A stretch of DNA of 64,000 bases, from assembly GCF_002028405.1 (NCBI RefSeq), contig NZ_CP020046.1, positions 1,798,001 through 1,862,000 of the forward strand, in the 5' to 3' direction. The notes under the pieces were generated by a model. It saw nothing but the letters and a program-made list of their open reading frames with translations, made no database searches and was not told where the DNA came from. Positions 27,435 to 38,379 of the stretch are shown here, one piece after another. The stretch's first letter is position 1; each line of letters opens with the position of its first letter. The position numbers were made by a program, and so were the translations under genes. The DNA is from Thiomonas intermedia (lineage in GTDB: Bacteria; Pseudomonadota; Gammaproteobacteria; Burkholderiales; Burkholderiaceae_C).

Positions 27435-28289
27435 ATGAATCCCAACGATCTCGCCGTGCCGAGGGTGGCCGCGACCACCGTGGCGACCTGCGCCGTGCAG
27501 CGCCTGGCGCCGGGCGAGCCACCCGTGGCCGGACAGGACGTGGTGGTGCAGGAGGTGCCGGTGGCGCTGGTATTTAACGGCGTGTCGCACGCGGTGATGA
27601 TGGCCACGCCGGCCGACCTCGACGATCTGGCCCATGGCTTTGCGCTGACCGAGGGCATCGTCCAGGCGCCGGGCGAGGTCTATGGCTGCGAGGTGATCGA
27701 GCAGCCGCAGGGCATGGCCGTGGAGGTGGAGATCGCCGCGCAACGCTTCGCCGGGCTCAAGGAACGGCGGCGCACCCTGGCGGGCCGCACCGGCTGCGGC
27801 TTGTGCGGGGTGGACAGCCTGGCGGCTGTGGCGCGCGACCTGCCCGCGTTGCCGCGGCGCGATCCGCTCGCCGCCTCGGCCGTGGCCAGGGCCTTGCACA
27901 GTCTGCCCGCGCATCAACCCCTGTTCGCCGCCACCGGCGCGGCGCATGCGGCGGCGTGGTGCAGCCGCGAGGGCGAGGTGCGGGCGGTACGCGAAGATGT
28001 CGGGCGGCACAACGCGCTCGACAAGCTGATCGGCCACCTCATGCGCACCGGCGCGTCGGCGGACGACGGCTTTCTCGTCGTCACCAGCCGGGCCAGCTAC
28101 GAGATGGTGCAGAAGGCCGCGCTGTTCGGCGCCGGATGGCTGGTGGCGGTTTCTGCACCGACGGCGCATGCCGTGACCCTGGCGACCGCCTGCGGCATGA
28201 CCCTGGCCGGTTTCGCCCGCGAGGGCCGCCTGACGCTGTATGCCAACCCGCACGGGGTGCGCGACATCCCATCATCTGACAAGGCATGA
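27435..28289 (+). CDS. fdhD: Formate dehydrogenase accessory sulfurtransferase FdhD/FdsC
   Basis: This 284-residue protein transfers sulfur to the molybdenum cofactor of formate dehydrogenase, a modification needed for activity. Family signatures are ALVFNGVSHAVMMATP, DLAHGFALTEGI, the cysteine loop RTGCGLCGVDS (candidate sulfur-carrying cysteines) and REDVGRHNALDKLIG. It corresponds to FdsC in fdsGBACD operons. The ATG at 27435 was chosen because the frame upstream runs through the palindromic repeat. It overlaps fdsD by 4 bases. Confidence 0.92.
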   Translation: MNPNDLAVPRVAATTVATCAVQRLAPGEPPVAGQDVVVQEVPVALVFNGVSHAVMMATPADLDDLAHGFALTEGIVQAPGEVYGCEVIEQPQGMAVEVEIAAQRFAGLKERRRTLAGRTGCGLCGVDSLAAVARDLPALPRRDPLAASAVARALHSLPAHQPLFAATGAAHAAAWCSREGEVRAVREDVGRHNALDKLIGHLMRTGASADDGFLVVTSRASYEMVQKAALFGAGWLVAVSAPTAHAVTLATACGMTLAGFAREGRLTLYANPHGVRDIPSSDKA

Positions 28290-28570
28290 CCAAACCCGCG
28301 TCCTGGCCACGCCCGATTCATTCACCTCTTCCGAGCCCTGCCATGCACATCGACTATCTGGTCAAGATGGCCAACGACATCGGCCAATTCTTCGCCGTCT
28401 ATCCCGACACGCCGGAGACCGAGCAGGAGATCGCGGCGCACCTGCAACGGTTCTGGACTCCGGACATGCGCGCCACGTTGCGAGACCATGTGGCGCAGGG
28501 CGGCGCGGGGCTGCAGCCCCTGGTGGCGCGGGCCGTGCTGCGGCTGCAACAACCGGCCGCCACGGCGTAG
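28286..28570 (+). CDS. fdsD: Formate dehydrogenase delta subunit
   Basis: This small subunit stabilises or assists maturation of soluble formate dehydrogenase. The conserved body is HIDYLVKMANDIGQFFAVYP, then an acidic/hydrophobic tail (PETEQEIAAHLQRFW...). The start at 28286 overlaps the fdhD stop and has AAGG upstream, giving 94 residues; an internal ATG at 28343 gives 75 residues and fits the usual FdsD length, so it may be the true start. It closes the operon and faces pgi on the other strand with a 31-bp gap. Confidence 0.88.
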   Translation: MTKPASWPRPIHSPLPSPAMHIDYLVKMANDIGQFFAVYPDTPETEQEIAAHLQRFWTPDMRATLRDHVAQGGAGLQPLVARAVLRLQQPAATA

Positions 28571-28601
28571 GACGACCCCAGCCCCGCCGTGCGATGACGG
28601 C

Positions 28602-30281
28602 CTAAAGCGCGGTCTTGCCGCGCCCCTTCGTCGTCTTTTCCTGATTCATGCGCCGGTAAAGCGCGATCAGCCGGGCGGTCGAGCTGTCGTGCGCCGCAGT
28701 CTCGGCGCTGCCTTCGAGTTCGCCGACGATGGTGTGGGCGAGCTGCTTGCCCAGCTCCACGCCCCATTGGTCGAAAGAGTTGATCTGCCAGATGGCGCCC
28801 TGAACGAAGATCTTGTGTTCGTAGAGCGCGATGAGCGCGCCCAGGCAGCGCGGATCGAGCCGCTGCAGCAGCAGGGTGTTGGTCGGACGGTTGCCGTCGA
28901 ACACCTTGAAGGGCGCGAGCGCCTGCACGGCGGGCTCGTCCAGCCCCGCGGCGCGCAGTTCGGCGCGGGCCTCGTCGAGCGTCTTGCCGCGCAGAAAGGC
29001 CTCGGCCTGCGCGAACATATTGCCGAGCAGGATTTCGTGGTGCCCCGGCAGCGAGCCGCGCCCGTCGAGCGAGGCGATGAGGTCGATGGGCGCGATGTGC
29101 GTGCCCTGGTGCAACAGCTGAAAGAAGGCGTGCTGGCCGTTGATGCCGGTGCCGCCCCAGATGATGGGGGCGGTCTCGTAGTCCACCAGGCGGCCGTCGC
29201 GCGTGCGCTGCTTGCCGTTGGACTCCATGTCGAGCTGCTGGATGAAGGCGGGAAAGCGGTGCAGATACTGGTCGTAGGGCGCGATGACATGGCTGCCGCC
29301 GCCGAAGAAGTTGATGTACCAGATGCCCACGAGCGCGAGCAGCACCGGCATGTTGGCTTCCAGCGGCGCGGTGCGAAAGTGCGTGTCCATGCTGTGCGCG
29401 CCGGCGAGCAGGGCGCGGAAATTCTCTTCGCCCAGGCAGAGCATGATGGGCAGGCCGATGGCCGACCACAGGCTGTAGCGGCCGCCCACCCAGTCCCAGA
29501 ACTCGAACATGTGCGCCGGGTCGATGCCGAAATCGGCCACGGCCTTTGGGTTGGTCGAGACGGCGACGAAGTGCCGCGCCACCGCGCCGGCATCGCCCGC
29601 GCGGCTCAGGAACCATTCGCGCGCGGTGTGGGCGTTGGTCAGGGTTTCGCTGGTGGTGAAGGTCTTGGACTCGATGATGAACAGCGTGGTCTCGGCGTGC
29701 ACGCGCTTGAGCGTCTCTTTCAGCAGCGAGCTGTCGACGTTGGAGACGAAGTGCATGGTCAGGCGCGGGTGGGCGTAGGCCTTGAGCGCCTCGCACACCA
29801 TCAGCGGGCCGAGATCGGAGCCGCCGATGCCGATGCTCACGATGTCGGTGATGGGCTGATGCGTGTAACCCAGCCAGTCGCCCGAGCGCACCGCGTGGGC
29901 GAAGCGCGCCATGCGGTCGAGCACTCGGGTGACCTTGGGCATGACATCTTCGCCGCCGACGCGGATGGGCGCGTCGGGCGGGCTGCGCAGGGCCACGTGC
30001 AGCACGGCGCGGTGCTCGGTGGTGTTGATCGGCTCGCCGCGGAACATGGCGGCGATGCGCTCGGGCGCCTCGGCCTCGCGGGCGAGCTGCAACAGCAGGG
30101 TGAGGGTCTGGTCGGTGATGCGGTTTTTCGAATAGTCGAGGATGAGGCCGTCCTGCTCCAGCCAGTAGCGCTCGGCGCGCTGCGGGTCGGTGTCGAACAG
30201 CTCGCGCATCGACCAGTCACGCGCGCGGGAGAAATGCTGCCACAGCGCGCGCCAGGCAGGGAGTTGCGTCAGGATGGGCAT
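28602..30281 (-). CDS. pgi: Glucose-6-phosphate isomerase
   Basis: This 559-residue enzyme interconverts glucose 6-phosphate and fructose 6-phosphate. It shows the SIS folds with [32 protein letters not shown], and the catalytic region [19 protein letters not shown] followed by a late conserved [13 protein letters not shown]. Length matches the bacterial family. It is the last gene of zwf-glk-hexR-pgi, 22 bases after hexR. In this setting it would feed fructose 6-phosphate back to glucose 6-phosphate for the Entner-Doudoroff route. Confidence 0.96.
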   Translation of the reverse strand: MPILTQLPAWRALWQHFSRARDWSMRELFDTDPQRAERYWLEQDGLILDYSKNRITDQTLTLLLQLAREAEAPERIAAMFRGEPINTTEHRAVLHVALRSPPDAPIRVGGEDVMPKVTRVLDRMARFAHAVRSGDWLGYTHQPITDIVSIGIGGSDLGPLMVCEALKAYAHPRLTMHFVSNVDSSLLKETLKRVHAETTLFIIESKTFTTSETLTNAHTAREWFLSRAGDAGAVARHFVAVSTNPKAVADFGIDPAHMFEFWDWVGGRYSLWSAIGLPIMLCLGEENFRALLAGAHSMDTHFRTAPLEANMPVLLALVGIWYINFFGGGSHVIAPYDQYLHRFPAFIQQLDMESNGKQRTRDGRLVDYETAPIIWGGTGINGQHAFFQLLHQGTHIAPIDLIASLDGRGSLPGHHEILLGNMFAQAEAFLRGKTLDEARAELRAAGLDEPAVQALAPFKVFDGNRPTNTLLLQRLDPRCLGALIALYEHKIFVQGAIWQINSFDQWGVELGKQLAHTIVGELEGSAETAAHDSSTARLIALYRRMNQEKTTKGRGKTAL

Positions 30282-30303
30282 GGCGTGATGACCGGGTGCG
30301 GGT

Positions 30304-31152
30304 TCAGGGGTCGACGCGGCGCCGGTGGTTTTTCAGGCTGCGCTTGGCTTTTTCGAGCTGGGCGGCCAGCTCGGGGCCACGGCGCAGGGCCACGCCCACG
30401 GCCAGCACGTCGATGAGGGTGAGGTGCAGCAGCCGGGTCAGCATGGGGCTGTAGAGCTCGGCGTCCTCCTGTGCGTCGGCCAGCAGGGCCACATGGGCCA
30501 TGCGTGCCAGCGGCGAGCCGGTGGAGGTGATGGCCACCACCTTGCAGCCGTTGCGCAGGGCGATGTCCACGGCGTCGAGCAGTTCGTTGGTCCGCCCGGA
30601 ATTGGAGATCGCCACCAGCACGTCGCGCGGCCCCAGCAGCGTGGCGGCCATGGCCTGGATGTGCGGATCGGCATAGGCGATGGCCGGGGTGCCGAGGCGG
30701 AAGAACTTGTGCTGCGCATCCGCGGCGATGATGCCGGAGTTGCCCAGGCCGTAGAACTCCATGCGGCTGGCCTGGGCAAGCAGGCCGATGGCCTGGTCGA
30801 GCGCCGCCGGGCTGATGGCGTTGCGACACCGCAGCAAGGCCGAGATGGCGTTGTCGAACACCTTGGCGGCAAGCTCGGCCGGCGGGTCTTGCGGGCCGAC
30901 GCTGGCGTGCACATAGGGCACGCCGCCCACCAGGCTGCCCGCGAGCTTGAGCTTGAGGTCCTGCAGGCCGGTGCAACCCACCGAGCGGGCGAAGCGGATG
31001 ACCGTGGGCTGGCTCACGCCCACCGACTGGGCGATGTCGGCCACCGCGGCCTGGATGAAGTCGTTGGGCCGGTCGAGCAGCGCCTGTGCCACGCGCCGCT
31101 CGGCGGCCGAGAGCTGCGGCGCCTGGGCGCGGATGCGTTCAAGCATGTCCAT
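30304..31152 (-). CDS. hexR: HexR-type RpiR-family transcriptional regulator
   Basis: This 282-residue regulator has an N-terminal RpiR helix-turn-helix ([21 protein letters not shown]) and a C-terminal SIS phosphosugar-binding domain ([35 protein letters not shown]). HexR proteins bind 2-keto-3-deoxy-6-phosphogluconate and derepress Entner-Doudoroff and glucose genes. Genome context (zwf, glk, pgi, edd, eda) supports HexR rather than another RpiR member. Two HexR-like palindromes occur in the zwf-edd intergenic region. Its start lies within the end of glk (14-bp overlap). Confidence 0.92.
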   Translation of the reverse strand: MDMLERIRAQAPQLSAAERRVAQALLDRPNDFIQAAVADIAQSVGVSQPTVIRFARSVGCTGLQDLKLKLAGSLVGGVPYVHASVGPQDPPAELAAKVFDNAISALLRCRNAISPAALDQAIGLLAQASRMEFYGLGNSGIIAADAQHKFFRLGTPAIAYADPHIQAMAATLLGPRDVLVAISNSGRTNELLDAVDIALRNGCKVVAITSTGSPLARMAHVALLADAQEDAELYSPMLTRLLHLTLIDVLAVGVALRRGPELAAQLEKAKRSLKNHRRRVDP

Positions 31153-32143
31153 GGCGTGGCGAGGCCTGCAAGGCCTGGCCCAGCGCGGCGGCCGCGCCGA
31201 GCAGCGCGGGCCACGGGCTGTGAATGACCCAGACGGGAATGTCGCGCAGATAGGGCGAGGTGCGCCCCTTGTCCTCGAAACGCTGGCGGAAGGGCGAGCG
31301 CACGAAGAACTCGCCCAGCTTCGGCACGATGCCGCCGCCGATATACACCCCGCCCCGCGCGCCCAGGGTGATGGCCAGATCGGCCGCCACCGTGCCCAGC
31401 AGGGTGCAGAACAGCGTCACCGTGTCGTGACAGAGCGCGTCGCCGCCGTCCAGCGCCAGGCGGGTGATGTCGGCGGCGCTGCGTTCGGGCGTCGTCGTGT
31501 GGCCGGCGATCTGTCCGAGCGCGTGATGCAGGAAGGCCATGCCGGCGCCGTTCAGCAGACGCTCGGCCGAGACATGGCCGAAACGCGCGTGCGCCAGCCG
31601 CCAGACCTCGACCTCGCGCTCGTCATACGGCGCGAAGCTCACATGGCCGCCCTCGCCCGCCAGCGGCATCCAGCCGCCCCCGGCCGTGGGAATCAGGCCC
31701 GAAACGCCCAGGCCCGTGCCCGCCCCCAGCAGCCCGAGCGGCGCCCCGGCCACGGCGCTGCCGCCACCCACTTGAACCAGCTCGTTCGCGGGCAGCTCGG
31801 GCAGCGCGCGCGCGAGCACGGCGAAGTCGTTGAGCACCAGAAAGGTTTCCAGGCCGAGTTCGGCGCGGGTTTGCGCGATGGAAAAGGCCCAGTGATGGTT
31901 GGTCATGCGGATGTGGTCGCCGTACACCGGGTTGGCGATGCCGATGGCCACATGCCGCACCCCGTCCGCACCGACGGCGGCCAGATAGCTGCGCAGCGCG
32001 TCGGCGAAGGTGGCGTGGTCGGCGCAGGCCAGCACGCGGATGTCGCTCAGCCCTTGCGCGCCCAGCAGGGCGAAGCGGGCATTGGTGCCGCCTACGTCGC
32101 CCACGAGTCGGGTTGCGGGAGGCTGACGGTCAGCAGCGGGCAT
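31139..32143 (-). CDS. glk: Glucokinase
   Basis: This 334-residue ATP-dependent kinase phosphorylates glucose to glucose 6-phosphate. It has the N-terminal phosphate motif LVGDVGGTNARFALLG, the glucose-binding LVLNDFAVLARALPEL, the catalytic region and LGAGTGLGVSGLIP, and a late GGVYIGGGIVPKL. It belongs to the proteobacterial Glk group rather than the ROK family. It begins 3 bases after zwf and overlaps hexR, so the operon is translationally coupled. Confidence 0.94.
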   Translation of the reverse strand: MPAADRQPPATRLVGDVGGTNARFALLGAQGLSDIRVLACADHATFADALRSYLAAVGADGVRHVAIGIANPVYGDHIRMTNHHWAFSIAQTRAELGLETFLVLNDFAVLARALPELPANELVQVGGGSAVAGAPLGLLGAGTGLGVSGLIPTAGGGWMPLAGEGGHVSFAPYDEREVEVWRLAHARFGHVSAERLLNGAGMAFLHHALGQIAGHTTTPERSAADITRLALDGGDALCHDTVTLFCTLLGTVAADLAITLGARGGVYIGGGIVPKLGEFFVRSPFRQRFEDKGRTSPYLRDIPVWVIHSPWPALLGAAAALGQALQASPRHGHA

Positions 32144-32146
32144 CGT

Positions 32147-33607
32147 TCACAGTTCCTCATGCCATGATGCGCCGTCGCGCGAGAGCAGGGCGCTGGAGGC
32201 GGCTGGTCCCCAGGTGCCTGCGGTGTAGGTTTTGGGCGCCTCGGCGTTGCGCGCCCAGCCCTCCAGGATAGGCTCCACCCAGCGCCAGGCGGCGGTGAGC
32301 TCGTCGCGGCGCATGAACAGCCCGAGCTGGCCGCGGATCACATCAAGCAGCAGCCGCTCGTAGGCATCGGCCCGGCGCTTTTGCGCCGTGGCCTCGAAGT
32401 CCAGATCGAGCTGCGTGGGATGCAGCCGCATGCCGTCGCCGGGCTCCTTGGCCAGAAAGTGCAGGCTGATGCTCTCCTCGGGCTGCAGCCGGATCACCAG
32501 CCGGTTGGCCCCCTGCAGCGCGGTCACGCCGCCGAACAGGTGCAGCGGCACGGCCCGAAAGCTGATGACGATCTCCGCCAGCCGCTCGGCCATGCGCTTG
32601 CCCGTGCGCAGGAAGAACGGCACCCCCGCCCAGCGCCAGTTCACCACCTCGGCCTTGAGCGCCACGAAGGTCTCGGTGCGGCTGGCCGCCTCGATGTCGG
32701 CTTCCTGCAGATAGCCCCCCACCGGCTGGCCGTCGATGGCGCCCGCGCGGTACTGCCCGCGCACGGTGCGCGCGGCCACATCGGCCTCGGCAAAGGGCTT
32801 GAGCGCCTGCAGCACCTTGAGCTTCTCGTCGCGGATGGCGTCGGCCTGCAGGCTGGCCGGGGGCTCCATGGCCACCATGCACAGCAGTTGCAGCAGGTGG
32901 TTCTGCACCATGTCGCGCAGCGCGCCGGTCTTGTCGTAGAACTCGCCGCGGCCGCCCACGCCCAGATCCTCGGCGATGGTGATCTGCACGTTGTCCACCC
33001 ACTCGCGGCGCCACAGCGGCTCGAACAGCACGTTGCCAAAGCGCATGGCCATGAGGTTCTGCACCGATTCCTTGCCCAGGTAGTGGTCGATGCGGTAGAG
33101 CTGGTGCTCGGCGAAGGACGGGGCCACGGCGGCGTTGATGGCGTCGGAGGAGGCCAGGTCGTGGCCCAGGGGCTTCTCCAGCACGACGCGCACGCCGGGG
33201 TGGTTGAGCCCAACGCGGGCGAGCTCGGCGCAGATCTGGGCGAACAGGGCGGGGGCGGTGGCGAGGTAGCAGACGGTGACGCGCTCGCCGTCCGTGCCCA
33301 GCCGCGCGGCCAGGGCGTCAAAGTCTTCGGGGTGCGACGCATCAAGCTTGGCGTACTCGATGCGCTCGATAAAACCGCTCCACGCGGGGGCGTCGAAATC
33401 GGCCTGCACGTGCACCCTGGCCTCTTGGTCCATCTGGGCGAGGTAGGCGGCGCGGTCGGCGTCTCTTCGGCCGAGCGCCAGAATCCGCCCTTGGGGATGC
33501 AATTGCCCGGCGCGGTGGGCCTGGTAGAGCGCGGGCAGGAGCTTGCGCATCACCAGATCGCCAGTGCCGCCGAACAACACCATGTCGAAAACAGGGGTCG
33601 AAGTCAT
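32147..33607 (-). CDS. zwf: Glucose-6-phosphate 1-dehydrogenase
   Basis: This 486-residue enzyme oxidises glucose 6-phosphate to 6-phosphogluconolactone with NADP+ or NAD+. Visible are the N-terminal Rossmann motif LFGGTGDLVMRKLLPALY, the active-site signature YRIDHYLGKESVQNLMAMRF and the conserved RTGKRMAERLAEIVISF. It is the first gene of the minus-strand operon; its promoter lies in the divergent region with two HexR-like sites. The lactonase gene pgl, often next to zwf, is not here. Confidence 0.96.
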   Translation of the reverse strand: MTSTPVFDMVLFGGTGDLVMRKLLPALYQAHRAGQLHPQGRILALGRRDADRAAYLAQMDQEARVHVQADFDAPAWSGFIERIEYAKLDASHPEDFDALAARLGTDGERVTVCYLATAPALFAQICAELARVGLNHPGVRVVLEKPLGHDLASSDAINAAVAPSFAEHQLYRIDHYLGKESVQNLMAMRFGNVLFEPLWRREWVDNVQITIAEDLGVGGRGEFYDKTGALRDMVQNHLLQLLCMVAMEPPASLQADAIRDEKLKVLQALKPFAEADVAARTVRGQYRAGAIDGQPVGGYLQEADIEAASRTETFVALKAEVVNWRWAGVPFFLRTGKRMAERLAEIVISFRAVPLHLFGGVTALQGANRLVIRLQPEESISLHFLAKEPGDGMRLHPTQLDLDFEATAQKRRADAYERLLLDVIRGQLGLFMRRDELTAAWRWVEPILEGWARNAEAPKTYTAGTWGPAASSALLSRDGASWHEEL

Positions 33608-33653
33608 ATCAGGGAGTCATCTGCGCACCCATGTGCGTCTCACCGGGATGGTA

Positions 33654-33668
33654 TGTAGCTTAATTACC
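33654..33668. promoter_or_regulatory. HexR-like operator, zwf side
   Basis: TGTAGCTTAATTACC lies 47 bases upstream of the zwf start. It matches the second site in 14 of 15 positions and fits the HexR palindrome type TGTA-N7-TACA except its last base. Confidence 0.65.
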
Positions 33669-33854
33669 CTGGTCAATGCCCGCGAAGGCTCGGGACGCGC
33701 ATCAGTCTGAACATGCACCGTTGCGGGCGCGGCAACTGCCGTGGGCTTTGTGCGAGGGCGTGGCATTTGCTTCGCGCGGCAGCCCAGGAGCGCGTCGGTC
33801 GGTGGCAAAGGTTTTGCTTGTATCAGCGGGCCGTGCGCAGTAGCATCGGACGTC

Positions 33855-33869
33855 TGTAGCTTAATTACA
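33855..33869. promoter_or_regulatory. HexR-like operator, edd side
   Basis: TGTAGCTTAATTACA lies 15 bases before the edd start. It is a near-perfect TGTA-N7-TACA palindrome of the HexR type, close enough to the start codon to block transcription or translation initiation. Confidence 0.7.
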
Positions 33870-33883
33870 AAGCGAGCCCTATC

Positions 33884-35763
<1,880 letters not shown>

Positions 35764-35767
<4 letters not shown>

Positions 35768-36387
35768 CCCCTCACGACTTGCTGCGCGCCGCACCGGTCA
35801 TGCCGGTGCTGGTGATTCACGATGCAGGCTTGGCCGTCGACCTCGCGCACGCGCTGATCGCCGGCGGCCTGCGCGCCCTGGAAGTCACGCTGCGCACCCC
35901 GGCCGCGCTTGAGGCCATCGCCCAGATCCGCCAGCACGTGCCCGGCGCCCTGGTCGGCGCCGGCACGGTGCTGAGCCCGGCCGACTGGCTGCGGGCGCAA
36001 GAGGCAGGCGCGCAATTCGGCATCAGCCCCGGTCTGACCCCTGCGCTGCTGGAGGCGACCCGCCGCAGCACGCTGCCCTTCGTGCCCGGCGTGTCCACCG
36101 CCAGCGAGGCCATGACGGCGATGGACGCGGGCTTCACCGCGCTGAAGCTGTTTCCTGCCGAGGCCGTGGGCGGGCAGGCCCTGCTCAAGTCGCTCCACGG
36201 CCCGCTGCCGCAGCTGCTCTTCTGCCCCACTGGCGGTATCCATCCCAACAACGCCGCAGCCTATCTGGCCCTGCCCAACGTGGGCTGCGTGGGCGGCTCC
36301 TGGCTGGCGCCCGAAGCGGCCCTGGCCGCCCGCAACTGGCAAGCCATCACCGAGCTGGCGCGGCAGGCGGCCTCACTGCGCGGTTGA
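35764..36387 (+). CDS. eda: 2-keto-3-deoxy-6-phosphogluconate aldolase
   Basis: This 207-residue class I aldolase splits KDPG to pyruvate and glyceraldehyde 3-phosphate. The TIM-barrel motifs are [16 protein letters not shown] (catalytic glutamate), [12 protein letters not shown], and the Schiff-base lysine in [12 protein letters not shown], followed by FCPTGGI. Length fits the family. It overlaps edd by 4 bases and is followed after 24 bases by the HAD phosphatase gene. Confidence 0.95.
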
Positions 36388-36411
36388 GGCGTGCGCCGGA
36401 GGGCTGTTGAC

Positions 36412-37104
36412 ATGCCGGTTCGCGCAGTCGTGTTCGACATGGACGGGGTGCTTCTCGATTCCGAGGGTGCGTGGCTGCAGGCCCGGCGCGACTATGCCCA
36501 AAGCCTGGACCGCGTCTGGACCGACGCCGATCATGCCGCGAGCATGGGCAGCAACCTTGAAGGCGGATCCCGCATCATGGTCGAGCGCCTGCGCCTGAAG
36601 CTCAGTCCCGAGCAGGTGGCGCAGGACCTGCTCGACCGCATGCGGCGGGGCTATGCCGAGCAACTCCCGGCCTGCGCCGGAGCGGTCGACGCGGTGCGCC
36701 GCCTGGCAGCCCGGTTTCGCCTTGGTCTGGCCACAGGCTCGCCCGCATCCCTGGCCGAGCCCGCGCTGCGCCGACTCGGCCTGCTCGACAGCTTTGCGGT
36801 CCGCGTCTATGGCGACGACGTGGCACAGGGCAAGCCATCGCCCGATATCTATCTGAAAGCCGTTGACGCACTGAGCGTCAAGCCCGCGCAGGCCGTGGGC
36901 GTCGAAGACTCGGCCAACGGCCTGCGCGCCCTGCACGCCGCCGGCCTGGCCGCCATCGCTCTGATCGACCCCGTCTTCCCGCCCGCCCCCGAGGCCCTCG
37001 CGCTGGCGGACGTGCGGCTTCATCATCTGAATGCGCTGGATGTCGATGCCGTCTTCGCGGCCTTCCAGGCGGGGGCTGGTGCGAAAGGTCTTCGGCCGCT
37101 GTGA
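36412..37104 (+). CDS. HAD-superfamily sugar phosphatase or phosphomutase
   Basis: This 230-residue haloacid-dehalogenase hydrolase has motif I FDMDGVLLDSEG (Asp nucleophile), motif II LATGSPASLAEP, a motif III lysine in AQGKPSPDIYLKAV and motif IV VGVEDSANGLRALHAAG. The alpha-helical cap places it with beta-phosphoglucomutase or sugar-phosphatase types. The ATG at 36412 has GGAGGG upstream; an earlier GTG at 36391 was not chosen. It overlaps the downstream kinase region by 4 bases at its GTG. The actual substrate is unknown but is probably a sugar phosphate. Confidence 0.85.
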   Translation: MPVRAVVFDMDGVLLDSEGAWLQARRDYAQSLDRVWTDADHAASMGSNLEGGSRIMVERLRLKLSPEQVAQDLLDRMRRGYAEQLPACAGAVDAVRRLAARFRLGLATGSPASLAEPALRRLGLLDSFAVRVYGDDVAQGKPSPDIYLKAVDALSVKPAQAVGVEDSANGLRALHAAGLAAIALIDPVFPPAPEALALADVRLHHLNALDVDAVFAAFQAGAGAKGLRPL

Positions 37105-37133
37105 AGGAGCAGGCAGGAGACCGAAAGAAAATC

Positions 37134-38105
37134 ATGCACCTTGTTTGCGGCGAAGCCTTGATGGATGTTTTCGGCGGCCACGCCACGCCGGCCGGCATGG
37201 CGCTGGATGCGCGGGTGGGCGGGTCGCCCTTCAATGTCGCCATTGGCCTGGCCCGTTTGCGGCAGCCCGTTGCGTATTTCGGCGGGCTTTCCACCGACTT
37301 TCTGGGCGAACGTCTGCGCTCGGCCTTGTCGGCTGAGGGCGTGGACCTTCGAGCGGTGCATCGCAGCGCCGCGCCAACGACACTCAGCATCGTGGGGTTG
37401 GATGCAGCGGGCGTGCCCAGCTACGCCTTCTACGGCGAGGGTTGCGCCGACCGGCAGGTGCCGGATGCCGCACGCGCTGCCGTGCGGGCACTGTTGCCGC
37501 GGATCACCGCGCTGCATGTGGGTTCGTATGCCATGATGGTCCAGCCGGTGGCGGCCACCCTGCGCGCGCTGGTCGACGAATGGCGCGAGACGGCCGTGGT
37601 GGCGTATGACCCGAACTTGCGGCTCAATGTCGAACCTCGGCTCGATGTCTGGCGCGACGGCGTGGACTGGATGCTGGCGCGCGCGCATCTGGTGAAGATC
37701 AGCGCGGAAGATCTTGCCTTGCTGCATCCCGGCTGGACTGGCGAGCGCTTTGCTGCGCACTGTCTGTCGCTCGGCGTGCGCCTGGTCGTGCTCACCGAGG
37801 GCGGTGCTGGGGCGAGAGGCTGGACATCGGGTGCGCAGGCCAGGGTTGAGGCCATGCCGGTGGCGCTGGTGGACACCGTGGGCGCGGGAGACACTTTTCA
37901 AGCCGCGCTGTTGACCGCGCTGGCCGAAGGCGGCGCGTTGACGGCGACCGCCATGACCGCATTGGACGCGGGTGCCCTGCACGCCATGCTGGACTTCGCC
38001 AACCGTGCCGCGGCGCTCACCTGCGGCCGACGCGGAGCCGATCTGCCGCGGCGCGATGCGTTGCAGACTCAAGCACGTCTTGACTTCGCCACGACGCGCC
38101 CATAG
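37134..38105 (+). CDS. PfkB-family carbohydrate kinase, probably fructokinase
   Basis: This 323-residue kinase has the PfkB N-terminal motif VGGSPFNVAIGLARL and the C-terminal catalytic signature DTVGAGDTFQAALL with the base aspartate. The short start MHLVCGEALMDVF is typical of fructokinases (ScrK-like). An in-frame GTG at 37101, overlapping the HAD gene, would add 11 residues. It may phosphorylate fructose arising from imported sugar or from mannose isomerisation; 2-keto-3-deoxygluconate is another possible substrate of this family. Confidence 0.85.
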   Translation: MHLVCGEALMDVFGGHATPAGMALDARVGGSPFNVAIGLARLRQPVAYFGGLSTDFLGERLRSALSAEGVDLRAVHRSAAPTTLSIVGLDAAGVPSYAFYGEGCADRQVPDAARAAVRALLPRITALHVGSYAMMVQPVAATLRALVDEWRETAVVAYDPNLRLNVEPRLDVWRDGVDWMLARAHLVKISAEDLALLHPGWTGERFAAHCLSLGVRLVVLTEGGAGARGWTSGAQARVEAMPVALVDTVGAGDTFQAALLTALAEGGALTATAMTALDAGALHAMLDFANRAAALTCGRRGADLPRRDALQTQARLDFATTRP

Positions 38106-38217
38106 CGTCGCCCGCTGCCGTTGAGGACGAGTAAGCGACTAGCCAGAATGTATTTTTACAACGCGGGCCAAAAAACATCGTGGAACGCGCAAGAAATTGT
38201 TTCATTTGATGGGTGGC

Positions 38218-38237
38218 ATTCAGGGTTAACACTGAAT
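38218..38237. promoter_or_regulatory. 20-bp imperfect palindrome upstream of the sugar ABC operon
   Basis: ATTCAGGGTTAACACTGAAT is symmetric at 18 of 20 positions and lies 143 bases before the binding-protein gene. It has no following T-run, so it is more like an operator than a terminator. The region between 38106 and 38379 is AT-rich and holds no gene. Confidence 0.4.
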
Positions 38238-38379
38238 AAGCGGCATAGTAGGATTGTTACATTTCTTGTTTGCCATGCGCGTATCAGACCCAGTCAACAG
38301 ACGCCGCGTGCAAGCGGATTCATCCACAGAACAAGGCCAGGCAGCGGTTGTCTGAGCCCAGCATTCCCAGGAGACGAGC

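Noticed and set aside
38151-38164. TGTATTTTTACA considered as a third HexR site upstream of the sugar operon
   Set aside because: The half-sites are 4 bases apart rather than 7 as in the two sites near zwf and edd.
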